From Rhizobiales bacterium Ga0077537 (GTDB taxonomy: Bacteria; Pseudomonadota; Alphaproteobacteria; Rhizobiales; Hyphomicrobiaceae), in assembly GCA_001464955.1 (NCBI GenBank), contig LNEM01000030.1, positions 62,001 to 126,000 of the forward strand: 64,000 bases of DNA, written 5' to 3'. Both the position numbers and the translations under genes were made by a program. The notes below the pieces were generated by a model. That model saw only the letters and a program-made list of their open reading frames with translations, searched no databases and was not told the origin of the DNA. Numbering within the stretch: position 1 is the first letter of the stretch; each line of letters starts with the position of its first letter. Positions 34,455-42,382 of the stretch are shown here, one piece after another.

Positions 34455-34741
34455 TGCCACGCAAACATCGAGAAGTGGTCCGCGGATTGAAGGCCAAGGG
34501 CTTCGAGGAAGATCGGAACGGCGATCATATTCATTTCTTTTATTCTGACAAGCAAGGCCGATTGACGACTAAGCGGACCAAAGTCAGCCATGATGCAGGC
34601 GGAAACGATATTGGCGATAATCTACTCAAACGCATGGCCGATCAGATAGGCTTAAAAATGAAAGAATTTATCGATTTAATCGATTGTCCACTAAGTCGCG
34701 ACGATTACGATAAAAAAATTTCCGACAGCGAGAATACATAA
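34454..34741 (+). CDS. HicA-like toxin-family protein
   Basis: A 95-residue protein whose first 65 residues fit the HicA dsRBD-like fold. It has an initial helix ending KAKGFEEDRN (the GF/GW turn), GDHIHFFYSD with candidate catalytic histidines 25 and 27 (HicA has one conserved His in a GSHHxF-type motif), a TTKRTKVSH strand, and DNLLKRMADQIGL matching the C-terminal LxxILKQAGL helix. HicA toxins are mRNA interferases. The last 25 residues (FIDLIDCPLSRDDYDKK) extend beyond the usual 60-70 residue length. GAGGAAGAG precedes the ATG inside the end of the upstream gene. The 60-base blocks at 34621 and 34681 have only 20 and 24 G+C. Confidence 0.7.
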   Translation: MPRKHREVVRGLKAKGFEEDRNGDHIHFFYSDKQGRLTTKRTKVSHDAGGNDIGDNLLKRMADQIGLKMKEFIDLIDCPLSRDDYDKKISDSENT

Positions 34742-34811
34742 TACATATTCGATCTGGAAACCACAACCATTTCAAATCAATGACAATCGGACTCGTCATC
34801 TCACCCCCCCC
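34742..34811. other. AT-rich right edge of the cassette
   Basis: Seventy bases of AT-rich DNA (e.g. ataatacatattcgatctgg) end abruptly at a run of C (34804-34811) where the GC-rich next gene starts. No direct repeat, att-like core or transposase was seen. Confidence 0.5.
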
Positions 34812-35864
34812 ATGCCACCGTCCTCGCCACCCTCCCCCCTCACCGCGGTCGCGCGGCTGTATCACACCTACTTCACCGGCCTCATGCTGACGCTGGTCTC
34901 GCGTCGCTCGGGTGACGTGGCGGCGGAGTGGGTGTTCCGCGTCTTCCGCCACCAGCACCACGAGAAGTTCCTGTCGAGCTTCGAGAAGCTGGGCCTGAAA
35001 GGCATGCCCGACGCCGTCGCCTGCGCCGCCTACCACTACCTCTCGAACAGCGTCGGCGGCGTGCGCGTCGAGTTCATGCGCGAAAGCGACCGCAAGGCAT
35101 GGGTGCATTTCGTGCCGCCGCGCTGGATCTACCCCGGCGCCGCCATCTGTGGCGTGCCGAGCGAAGTCTCGCGCGCCTTCCTGCGTGGCTGGTACGCCCA
35201 GAACGGCGTCTCCCTCGGCAATCCGCGCTTGGGCTTCGTCTGCACCGCACAGACCACCGACGGCCAGCACGGCCTCGCCGGCTACTTCTGGGAGCGCGAC
35301 CACGACATCGCCCCCGAGGACCGGCTGATCTTCCGGCCGGGCGAACTGGCGCCGCCGTTCGATCCCGCCGCCGCCCCGCGCCTCCCCGCCGCCGACTGGC
35401 CCGCCGAACGCTTGGCCAAGGCCGAGCGGAACTACTGCATGGAATACGTGCGCTCGGGCCTGCCGCGCCTCGTCGAGCAGCTCGGCCCCGCCGAGGCCGG
35501 CCACCTCGGCCGCATCACGGGCCGCATCGTCGGCGCCCAGTGCCATCAGGAGGTGGCGGCCCTCCTCGGCATCGAAGGCGACAGCCCCGAAGCCTTCGCC
35601 CGCCTCATGGTGGCCCTCGCCGAGGCCGAAGGCGACACCGCCGAGATGCACACGGAAGCAGGCGCTCACGTGGTGACGCGCCCCGGCTGGCGGCTCATGC
35701 GCGGCCTGCCCGCCCCGTCACCGGCCGTGTTCGAGGCCTGGAACGGCCTACTCGAGGGCCTGCTCTCGGTCCACAACCGCTTCCTCGTACTGGATACCCC
35801 CGGCCGCCTCGACCTCGGCGATCCGGCGTTCGTCTGGCGCATACGAAAAGCGCCCCGATCCTGA
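34812..35864 (+). CDS. Uncharacterised 350-residue protein
   Basis: A GC-rich gene with strong coding character. The protein starts LTAVARLYHTYFTGLMLTLV and has a conserved-looking core: HEKFLSSFEKLGLKGMPDAVACAAYHYLSN, VEFMRESDRKAWVHFVPPRW, GWYAQNGVSLGNPRLGFVCT, then ERNYCMEYVRSGLPRLVEQLGP. Small histidine/cysteine clusters (Cys near LGFVCT and NYCMEYV; AQCHQEV) could bind a ligand but no family motif was recognised; a distant resemblance to amino-thiazoline carboxylate hydrolase-like proteins is only a thought. The ATG lies at a C-rich stretch with no good ribosome site, so the true start may be a few codons downstream. Confidence 0.75.
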   Translation: MPPSSPPSPLTAVARLYHTYFTGLMLTLVSRRSGDVAAEWVFRVFRHQHHEKFLSSFEKLGLKGMPDAVACAAYHYLSNSVGGVRVEFMRESDRKAWVHFVPPRWIYPGAAICGVPSEVSRAFLRGWYAQNGVSLGNPRLGFVCTAQTTDGQHGLAGYFWERDHDIAPEDRLIFRPGELAPPFDPAAAPRLPAADWPAERLAKAERNYCMEYVRSGLPRLVEQLGPAEAGHLGRITGRIVGAQCHQEVAALLGIEGDSPEAFARLMVALAEAEGDTAEMHTEAGAHVVTRPGWRLMRGLPAPSPAVFEAWNGLLEGLLSVHNRFLVLDTPGRLDLGDPAFVWRIRKAPRS

Positions 35865-35874
35865 GACCGGAGCG
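35849..35874. terminator. Imperfect hairpin at end of the uncharacterised gene
   Basis: GCGCCCCGATC-ctga-GACCGGAGCGC overlaps the stop codon and forms an 11-position stem with two imperfect pairs, preceded by AAAA. It may serve as a terminator for the convergent 2TM gene (minus) more than for the plus-strand gene. Confidence 0.4.
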
Positions 35875-35902
35875 CCCATGAACTGTCGCCCGTTGCCCGC
35901 GC

Positions 35903-36166
35903 TCACATTTCGCGCTTGAGCTCGTAGACCTTCCGCGAATGCCAGCGCGCGATCATTTCGGAGCCTCCGCCGAGCACGGCCCACCAGTGGGCAACCACGC
36001 CGAGACCCCAGCCGAGGAACGGCCACTGGACCCACCACTCGGGGTCGGTGAAGTTGAGGCCCAGCAGCAGCAGCATCACTGCGCCGAAGCAGGCCAGATG
36101 GATGTAGAAGCCAAGCAGCGCTTCCGCTTTGCGCGCCGCCGCGGCCGTCTTTTGCGCCTCGTTCAT
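35903..36166 (-). CDS. 2TM-domain small membrane protein
   Basis: An 87-residue protein with the 2TM-domain layout: a basic N-terminus (MNEAQKTAAAARKAEALLGFYIHLA), membrane helix 1 (CFGAVMLLLLGLNF), a Trp-rich loop (DPEWWVQWPFLGWGLG), helix 2 (VVAHWWAVLGGG) and a charged tail (MIARWHSRKVYELKREM). Function of the family is unknown; in some proteins it is fused to sensor domains. ATG 36166 follows GAGGAG at eight bases; a longer frame to 36268 is unsupported. Confidence 0.85.
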   Translation of the reverse strand: MNEAQKTAAAARKAEALLGFYIHLACFGAVMLLLLGLNFTDPEWWVQWPFLGWGLGVVAHWWAVLGGGSEMIARWHSRKVYELKREM

Positions 36167-36283
36167 GCTCGTCACTCCTCGCTTCGCCTCGAGCCCCGCA
36201 GCATTGCCTCTGCCGGCCAGCGACCCGGCCACCGTCGGGCTCGAATTGCACCCGCAACAGTATAGCACGGGCCGCGGCAGAAA

Positions 36284-37933
36284 TCAGGCGGACTTTCGGA
36301 TGACCGGCGCGGCGATGCTCTCCACCTGCACGTTGACGCACGCGGGCTTCCCCGACGCCAGCGCCCGCTCCACGGCCGGTACGAGATCGCCGATCGTGTC
36401 AACCATCTCGCCATGCCCGCCCATCGCCGCGACGACCTGATCGTAGCGCGTCGGCAGCAATTCGCAGCCGTGCATCCGGTCGGCGCCGTAGTCGCGCTTC
36501 TGGATCTGGCTCTCGGCGTTCCAGCACGCGTCGTTGCCGACGATGGCGACGAACGGCGTCCCGTGCCGCACCGCCGTCTCGAACTCCGCCATGTGGAAGC
36601 CGAACGTGCCGTCCCCCAGCACCGCGATGATCGGTGATTTCCGATCGTGCACCCGTCCCGCGATGGCGAACGGCAACGACGCGCCGATGGAGCCCGCCAC
36701 GCTGTTGATCAGCCGCTTGTTGACGGGCAGCAGGCTCTGCCCCCACTGCGCGAACTCGCCGCCGTCGCAGATGAGCAGCGTCTCGGGATCACGTTCCACG
36801 ACCGGCCGCAAGGCGCGGAACACTTCGGCCGCATGCAACCGCCCGGCCGACGCGCCCTTGAGCCCGCTCCAGGCTTCCGGACGCCGGTCCATCGCGGCGC
36901 GCGCATCGTTGAGCCACGACAGGTCCGGTTTCCGCCCTGACGCCGCCGCCCGCGCGAGCAGCGCCTCGGCGGCCGGCACCGTATCGGCGACGCAGCCGAG
37001 CACGAGATCGGCGCCCTTCTCCCGCGCCGCCCGCTCGACGAGCGCGCCCTCGGGATCGATCGAGATCAGCTTGACGTTGGCCGCGAACCCCGGACCGGTC
37101 GCCCACTTCACCGTGAAGTCGAGCGCCTTGCCGAGCAGCACGATGAGATCCGCTTCTTTCACCACGTCCCCGAATGCGCCGATGGTGGCGTCGTTCGTGC
37201 CGCGGGGGCTCTCGATGACGGCATAAGGCGCACCCGTCGCGCGCTCAAGCTTCCCGAGCAGCGCCCGCCCGGCGCGAGACGAGAGGTGTGGCCCCGCGAG
37301 AATCACCGGTCGCTTGGCCGCGGCCATGGCGCCAAGCACCGCGTCGGCCGCGCCGTCGGAGAGCCCGACGCGCCTCGGCTTGACGATCTTCACCGGGTCT
37401 GGCCAACGCACGGCGTTCGACGGCACGTGCTCGTCGAGCAGATCGGACGGCAGCGACAGATGCACCGGCCCCGGCCGGCCCGACTTCGCGATCCGCATCG
37501 CCTCGCCGAGTTCCTCGCCGAGCGTCGCGGCCGACTTGGCCGTCCACGATGCCTTGGCGACCGGCGCCGCCATGTCGGCCTGCCGGATCTCCTGGAAGCC
37601 GCCGCGGCCCAGTTCCCACGTCGCGGCATGGCCCGAGAGCAGCACCATCGGACTTTCGGCCGAAAGCGCCGTGAACAGCGCCCCGACCGCGTTCGCGTGC
37701 CCCGGCCCGCCGGTGACCATGGCAATGCCGGGCTCGCCCGTGAGGCGCCCCCAGGCGTCCGCCATGTGCACGGTGGCCGCCTCGTGGCGGGTATGGATCA
37801 GCTCCAGCTTCGCCTCGATCGCAGCATCGAAGATGGACATGATGTGATTGCCGGACAGCGTGAACACCGTCCGGCTGCCGAGGCGCGCGAGGCTCTGGGC
37901 GACGATGTCCGCGCCCCTGATGTCATTGGCCAT
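36284..37933 (-). CDS. Acetolactate-synthase-like TPP enzyme
   Basis: A 549-residue three-domain thiamine-diphosphate enzyme. The PYR domain has TVFTLSGNHIMSIFDAA and IHTRHEAATVHMADAWGRLTG with the catalytic glutamate. The middle domain follows (KRPVILAGPHLSSRAG), and the Pp domain has VLGDGTFGFHMAEFETAVRHG and GNDACWNAESQ (GDG...N cofactor motif). The acetolactate synthase FAD site is not obvious, and relatives also include oxalyl-CoA decarboxylase and benzaldehyde-lyase-type enzymes, so substrate is open. ATG 37933 is preceded by GGAGAG at nine bases; a TTG two codons upstream is possible. Confidence 0.87.
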   Translation of the reverse strand: MANDIRGADIVAQSLARLGSRTVFTLSGNHIMSIFDAAIEAKLELIHTRHEAATVHMADAWGRLTGEPGIAMVTGGPGHANAVGALFTALSAESPMVLLSGHAATWELGRGGFQEIRQADMAAPVAKASWTAKSAATLGEELGEAMRIAKSGRPGPVHLSLPSDLLDEHVPSNAVRWPDPVKIVKPRRVGLSDGAADAVLGAMAAAKRPVILAGPHLSSRAGRALLGKLERATGAPYAVIESPRGTNDATIGAFGDVVKEADLIVLLGKALDFTVKWATGPGFAANVKLISIDPEGALVERAAREKGADLVLGCVADTVPAAEALLARAAASGRKPDLSWLNDARAAMDRRPEAWSGLKGASAGRLHAAEVFRALRPVVERDPETLLICDGGEFAQWGQSLLPVNKRLINSVAGSIGASLPFAIAGRVHDRKSPIIAVLGDGTFGFHMAEFETAVRHGTPFVAIVGNDACWNAESQIQKRDYGADRMHGCELLPTRYDQVVAAMGGHGEMVDTIGDLVPAVERALASGKPACVNVQVESIAAPVIRKSA

Positions 37934-38059
37934 GTGCAAGGTCTCTCCAGATCGGCCGCAAAGGGAATTTCGGCGGCCGAGAATGGAGAGGATGAGGGGC
38001 CCGGTCCAGCCCTTTCGTCGTGCGCCGGGCCAGGAGGATACGAGGCCGGACCGGTCCCC

Positions 38060-38746
38060 TCAAACGCCCATGTCACGAGGCCGGAGCCGAAGCTGCGTAT
38101 CGACGCGCACGACACCGGGCGTCTCCGCGACGAGCAGGCTCAGCGCCTTGAGCTGATCTCGAGAGGTGACGAAACCTTCGAGCGTGACCACGCCGTCTTT
38201 CACATCGAGATTGACAAGCGAGGCGTCGAGCCAGGATTCGCGACGCATCCGGGACTTGATCGCAGTCGTGAGCGTCTCATCGTCGACCTTGGCGACCTCG
38301 GCAGCCTTGGCTTTCGCGAGGAACGCCCGCACCAGATCACCCCGCGTGATCATGCCGACCAGGGCGCCGCCATCCACCACCGGGACGCGCTTCAGTTTCT
38401 TCCGGTCGAGGAGATCGGCCACCTCTCCGAGATCGGCGTCGGCCTTCACCGTGATGACGTTCCGCGTCATGATGTCGGCAGCGACCCGCCCGTGAGAGGC
38501 CGCGTATTCGCGTGCCATCCGATCCGCGTCCATGAAGGCGCCGAGCCACCATTTATGGCGCTTCTCCGTGCCGGTTTCGGCGCGGTGCAGAAGATCGGTC
38601 TCGCTGACGATTCCGACCAGCTTGCCGCCATCCAAGACAGGGACCCCGCTGATCCGCCGTCCCGTCATGATCTCTGCGATGTCCTTCACCGTCGTCCGCG
38701 GTTCCACCGTGACGACGTTCGTCGCCATGACTTCCGAGGCTTTCAT
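38060..38746 (-). CDS. CBS-pair plus BON domain protein
   Basis: A 228-residue protein: two CBS motifs (KASEVMATNVVTVEPRTTVKDIAEIM and AADIMTRNVITVKADADLGEVADLL, each with a VPVLDGGKLVGIVSETDLL-like end), then a BON domain (LTTAIKSRMRRESWLDASLVNLDVKDGVVTLEGFV...RDQLKALSLLVAETPGVVRVD). CBS pairs bind adenosyl ligands and BON domains bind membranes or phospholipid, so a stress- or energy-sensing envelope role is usual. ATG 38746 follows AGGAG at nine bases. Divergent from a luciferase-like oxidoreductase. Confidence 0.92.
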   Translation of the reverse strand: MKASEVMATNVVTVEPRTTVKDIAEIMTGRRISGVPVLDGGKLVGIVSETDLLHRAETGTEKRHKWWLGAFMDADRMAREYAASHGRVAADIMTRNVITVKADADLGEVADLLDRKKLKRVPVVDGGALVGMITRGDLVRAFLAKAKAAEVAKVDDETLTTAIKSRMRRESWLDASLVNLDVKDGVVTLEGFVTSRDQLKALSLLVAETPGVVRVDTQLRLRPRDMGV

Positions 38747-38905
38747 GTTTGAGCACTCCTGCAAGGCATCTCTGATAATTGAGCGCCCGCACCAGCGGAT
38801 GCGCCTTGACGGGCATCAAGCCCACCAGCCGGTCAGAGCGCGGGCATTGGTCAGGAGCAGGGAACGTGGCATTCTATCAGCCACGCCGCAGCGAGGCCCC
38901 GCCCA

Positions 38906-39952
38906 ATGACGCTACCGTTGTCTATCCTCGATCAGTCGCCGGTGATCGGCACGACGCCACCGGCCGAGGCCATCCGGCGCACGATCGAGCTCGCCAAGCT
39001 CGCGGACCGGCTGGGTTACCATCGCTACTGGTGCGCCGAGCATCACGGCATGATCGGTCTCGCAGACGCCTCGCCCGAGATCCTGCTGGCCCGCCTCGGC
39101 GCGGAAACGAAGCAGATCCGTCTCGGCACGGGCGGCATCATGTTGCCGTACTACGCGCCCTTCAAGATCGCCGAGCAGTTCAAGATGCTCGAGGCCATGT
39201 ATCCCGGACGCATGGATCTGGGGCTGGGACGCGCGCCGGGCGGTCATCCGCGCACTGCCCGCGTCCTGTTCGACGGCCGTCCCATCGATACCGATGAGGG
39301 GTTCGCAAATCAGCTGGCCGAACTCTCCGCGATATTCCGCGGCGTCGTGCCCGACAATCATCCGCTATCGGGACAGATCGCCAGCCCGGCGGTCGAGACC
39401 TCACCCGAGATGTGGGTGCTCGGATCGTCGACCGGGGGCGCGTCGTTTGCCGCGAGCCTCGGCATGCGTTTCGCCTTCGCCCACTTCATCAACGCCTACT
39501 CCGGGGCGGACGTCGCACGCGCCTATCGTCAGCATTTCAAGCCTTGGCACGAGGAGACGCCACGCATCGCACTCGCCATGCTGGCCATCTGCACCGAGGA
39601 CGACGCCGAGGCGAAGGCCATCGAGAAGGCTGTGCTGATGCGTTGGGCCCTCACGGCAATGGGTGCCAACCGAACCGTGCCCACGCTCGAGGAAGCAGCT
39701 GCCTACGAGTTCTCGGCCCGCGAGAAGCAGATCGCTGCCAACGACCGCCCTCGCCTGACGCTCGGCACGCCCAAGGTCGTCGCCGGCCGTATCCGCCAGA
39801 TCGCAGCCGACTTCGGCGCTGACGAGGTGATCCTCGTCGCCGTGGCCCCGAGCTACGACATCCGGGTCCGCACCTTCGAGGCCTTGGCCCGTGAATTCGA
39901 GCTGCAGCCGCGCCACGAGACGAGTGACAGCCGGGTTCAAGTTCCGGTGTGA
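38906..39952 (+). CDS. Luciferase-like flavin-dependent oxidoreductase (LLM class)
   Basis: A 348-residue LLM-class protein of the group that begins LSILDQSPVIGTTPPAEAIR and contains RYWCAEHHGMIGLADASPEILLARLGAETKQIRLGTGGIMLPYYAPFKIAEQFKMLEAMYPGRMDLGLGRAPGG. These bind FMN or F420; the EHH and GxGRAPGG motifs fit the FMN monooxygenase-like branch often annotated as alkanal monooxygenase alpha-like. Substrate unknown. It ends 260 bases before the convergent lipoprotein gene. Confidence 0.9.
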   Translation: MTLPLSILDQSPVIGTTPPAEAIRRTIELAKLADRLGYHRYWCAEHHGMIGLADASPEILLARLGAETKQIRLGTGGIMLPYYAPFKIAEQFKMLEAMYPGRMDLGLGRAPGGHPRTARVLFDGRPIDTDEGFANQLAELSAIFRGVVPDNHPLSGQIASPAVETSPEMWVLGSSTGGASFAASLGMRFAFAHFINAYSGADVARAYRQHFKPWHEETPRIALAMLAICTEDDAEAKAIEKAVLMRWALTAMGANRTVPTLEEAAAYEFSAREKQIAANDRPRLTLGTPKVVAGRIRQIAADFGADEVILVAVAPSYDIRVRTFEALAREFELQPRHETSDSRVQVPV

Positions 39953-40212
39953 ATTGTCAACACACCAGCGGAACGGGCACTCACGGACGAAACGGGCGCG
40001 GCAGGTCTTGCCGTCAAGTCTCCGTTCTGGCGGGCAAGCGCACAAGCCCGCCCCTGCGCGCCGGCGCCCCTGCCCCGTTCGGCCATGCATAGATTTCCGC
40101 AGCCACCCGAATGAATGGCACCGCATCGCCCCGCTCGACACGGTGCCTCGTCACGACCACCCGTCCCGGGCGATCGCAACGAAACTCGATTTCGCCGACC
40201 TCGTCGAAACTC
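39953..40212. other. Intergenic region between convergent genes
   Basis: No gene or clear hairpin seen in 260 bases between the LLM oxidoreductase stop and the lipoprotein stop. Open frames on both strands here lack starts with ribosome sites and have no family features. Confidence 0.4.
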
Positions 40213-40533
40213 TCATCGCTTGCCGCCGCCCGCGCGCATTGCAGCGACTGCGCACGGAGAGAAATCTGCCACGGTGACGAGCGAACCGGGCCCGACTGTC
40301 ACTTTGCATCCATCGGCGTAGGAAATGACCGCGTGTCCCTCGTGCAATGTCATCACGTTCGCACCGACACCCACTTTCGACGCATCGCTGACGCGGAGAA
40401 AGCCACCCTCGTTTCCGATGAGCACTTCACCCCGCACATCCTCGAGCATCGCCGTAGCAAAAGGCTTATGGCATCCGGCCAGGAACGGCAGGCAGAGCGC
40501 CGACACGAGAATGAGCCCCCTCAACTTGCACAC
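40213..40533 (-). CDS. Small lipoprotein with FecR-like domain
   Basis: A 106-residue protein from GTG 40533. The N-terminal VCKLRGLILVSALCLPFLAGC is a lipoprotein signal with lipobox LAGC. The mature part (EDVRGEVLIGNEGGFLRVSD, GANVMTLHEGHAVISYADG, CKVTVGPGSLVTV) follows the FecR-like pattern G-V...G..V.T...G.v.i.y.DG..v.vgp.s. Two cysteines (in DGCKV and FSPCAV) could pair. It is the last gene of a minus-strand group that begins with bactofilin, so an envelope role is likely. The start is uncertain; a TTG three codons later is possible. Confidence 0.65.
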   Translation of the reverse strand: MCKLRGLILVSALCLPFLAGCHKPFATAMLEDVRGEVLIGNEGGFLRVSDASKVGVGANVMTLHEGHAVISYADGCKVTVGPGSLVTVADFSPCAVAAMRAGGGKR

Positions 40534-40537
40534 TCCG

Positions 40538-40747
40538 CTACTCGATAATACCCAAGCAAAATCTCCCACGAGCGGCTGACAAAAACCAATAGATTCTGGC
40601 CGGCACATCGTCTTTTACTGAGAGCTGAGGTTTCTTCGCACCAAACCCACGGGGAACCTGAAGGTCTTCAAGATCGTCCACGCGAAGCCACGCCACTCGA
40701 TAAACTCTGTACCGCGCATTCTCCTCGGCATAGCCATACTCGGGCAT
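40538..40747 (-). CDS. Possible small protein, unknown
   Basis: A 69-codon frame filling the gap between the VOC/coiled-coil gene (14 bases upstream) and the lipoprotein start (4 bases downstream). The product (MPEYGYAEENARYRVYRVAW...) has no signal or recognised motif and the ribosome site is weak (TGGTGA). Tight tiling is the only argument for it being real. Confidence 0.3.
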   Translation of the reverse strand: MPEYGYAEENARYRVYRVAWLRVDDLEDLQVPRGFGAKKPQLSVKDDVPARIYWFLSAARGRFCLGIIE

Positions 40748-40761
40748 TCACCAGCGCGACG

Positions 40762-42252
40762 TCAGCAGCGCACCGCAACGAAAGAATTCGGTCCAATCGC
40801 TTTCATGCAATCCCGAATGACGAAGTTATGCGCTGGAGCCGCCGCGCCACCTGCCGCCCGTCTGGATTTTCCATCGGGCTTGACGTCGTCGACCTTGCTG
40901 CGCTGGTCGGCGTCGTGGTCGACGCCGGACGGAGCCGGGGCGGCCGGTCTTGTCGCCGGAGACGCCGCACGATCTTCGGATGCGCTGGCAGGCATCCTCT
41001 TCGCGTTGGCAGAATGCGTTTGGACGTGGCCACCAGTGGAGGCGGCCCCACCAGCAGCGCGTGCCGATGACGACGCTGCACTCAGACGCGGATCATGCCT
41101 GTCTTCCTGCTCGATCACCGACTGCTTGGCTGCTGCTTCTTCGAGCTTCCGTTGAAGGTCTTGAACGTCCCGCTCCAGCCTTGTGCGCTTGGCCATTTCG
41201 TCGGCCAGGGCCATCTTCGCGCCCATGCTCAATCTCAGCGCAACGGTCTGCTCGTCGAGAGCACGTCGCAAGTCGACCACCGCCCTCTCCGCTACGCCTT
41301 GGGAGGCTGAAGCCTGCTCCAGCCGCACCGTGAGATCTCGCATCTCTTCGGCCTGCTGCAGCACCAGTTTTGACTTGGCCTTGAACGCGGCATCGAGGTC
41401 GGCCCGCTGCCGCTCCATGGCGTCGTAGCGCTCTCGCGCGACGATTTCGGCGGAGGCCCTGGCAGCCGCGTCGCGCTCCATTTCATCGCGGAGCAACTTC
41501 ACCTGCGCGACCAGTGTGTCGCGCTCCTTTGCTGCCTGCGCCGCGATATCGCGCGCCGTCCGGAGCCCTTCCGCGCGTTCGCGGGCGCCCCCATCGTCGA
41601 TCAGCCCCGCTTGCGGCTGGACTTCATCGACGACGCGATGATTTGCGACCGCGACTCCCAACGAAATCGGGAGTTTGCCGACGATGACGGGACCGAAAAC
41701 GGCCCCGACACCGAACGCGGAAGAACCCACCATGAGAATGGCGGAACACCATGCCGCCAGCGCGGCGACGCGCGCGCGCGTCGATGGCCTGGTCGCGCTC
41801 GTATCGATTGGTTCGCGGCGCGGCTCGGGGAGTTTCGGCGCATATGTTCCGAAGGCCCAGATGTGACCTTCGATATCCCGACACTTGAAACTGCGATGAC
41901 CCGAAGGATCCTCTCCGAGTTCCGCGACGATCTCTGCTCCGGCCGCTTTGGCGCGCTCGAACCTGGCATCCAGATCGGAAGCGGCAATATAGCAGAGCTG
42001 GGTTTCCGAGCCGCCGATCTCGTCCGGCTGACGCATGAAGCTTTGAAACTGTGGGTCGCGAACCGAGCCCAGAATGACCACGCTGCTCCCGAGCCTGAGT
42101 TCGCAATAGATCGCGTCCCCGGCATCGTCGGTCGTCACCTCGAGCCGCTCGAAACCAAATGTTTCGCACAACCAGTCCGAAGCGCGCTCGACATCTCGGT
42201 AACGCAATGCCGAAATAACGTGAGGCGAACTCAGTTCCCGCAATTCGATCAT
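40762..42252 (-). CDS. VOC (glyoxalase-like) domain fused to membrane helix and coiled coil
   Basis: A 496-residue protein with an unusual order. Residues 10-136 are a glyoxalase/bleomycin-resistance (VOC) domain (ISALRYRDVERASDWLCETFGF, SFKCRDIEGHIWAFG). Residues about 161-192 are one hydrophobic segment (AALAAWCSAILMVGSSAFGV). Residues about 220-385 are a long Ala/Glu/Arg heptad coiled coil, followed by a Ser/Ala/Pro-rich region and a C-terminal stretch ending DCMKAIGPNSFVAVRC. The VOC part would be cytoplasmic and the coiled coil periplasmic if the helix is a single span. ATG 42252 is chosen over 42288 since the VOC fold begins there. It lies 130 bases downstream of bactofilin on the same strand. 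Function unknown. Confidence 0.8.
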   Translation of the reverse strand: MIELRELSSPHVISALRYRDVERASDWLCETFGFERLEVTTDDAGDAIYCELRLGSSVVILGSVRDPQFQSFMRQPDEIGGSETQLCYIAASDLDARFERAKAAGAEIVAELGEDPSGHRSFKCRDIEGHIWAFGTYAPKLPEPRREPIDTSATRPSTRARVAALAAWCSAILMVGSSAFGVGAVFGPVIVGKLPISLGVAVANHRVVDEVQPQAGLIDDGGARERAEGLRTARDIAAQAAKERDTLVAQVKLLRDEMERDAAARASAEIVARERYDAMERQRADLDAAFKAKSKLVLQQAEEMRDLTVRLEQASASQGVAERAVVDLRRALDEQTVALRLSMGAKMALADEMAKRTRLERDVQDLQRKLEEAAAKQSVIEQEDRHDPRLSAASSSARAAGGAASTGGHVQTHSANAKRMPASASEDRAASPATRPAAPAPSGVDHDADQRSKVDDVKPDGKSRRAAGGAAAPAHNFVIRDCMKAIGPNSFVAVRC

Positions 42253-42382
42253 GTCAGCTGTAACTCCCGCCGAAAAATGTCTTCGCATGACCCCGCGCCT
42301 GCGCGCTCGAATTGCGCGCAGGTCCCCGTCGCGGATATCATCCGTAAATCGCTTGGTTCAGCCGGCAACTGCCCGCCGCTCG

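Noticed and set aside
39953-40277. Plus-strand frame between LLM gene and lipoprotein
   Set aside because: Arg/Pro-rich, no start signal and partly antisense to the lipoprotein gene.
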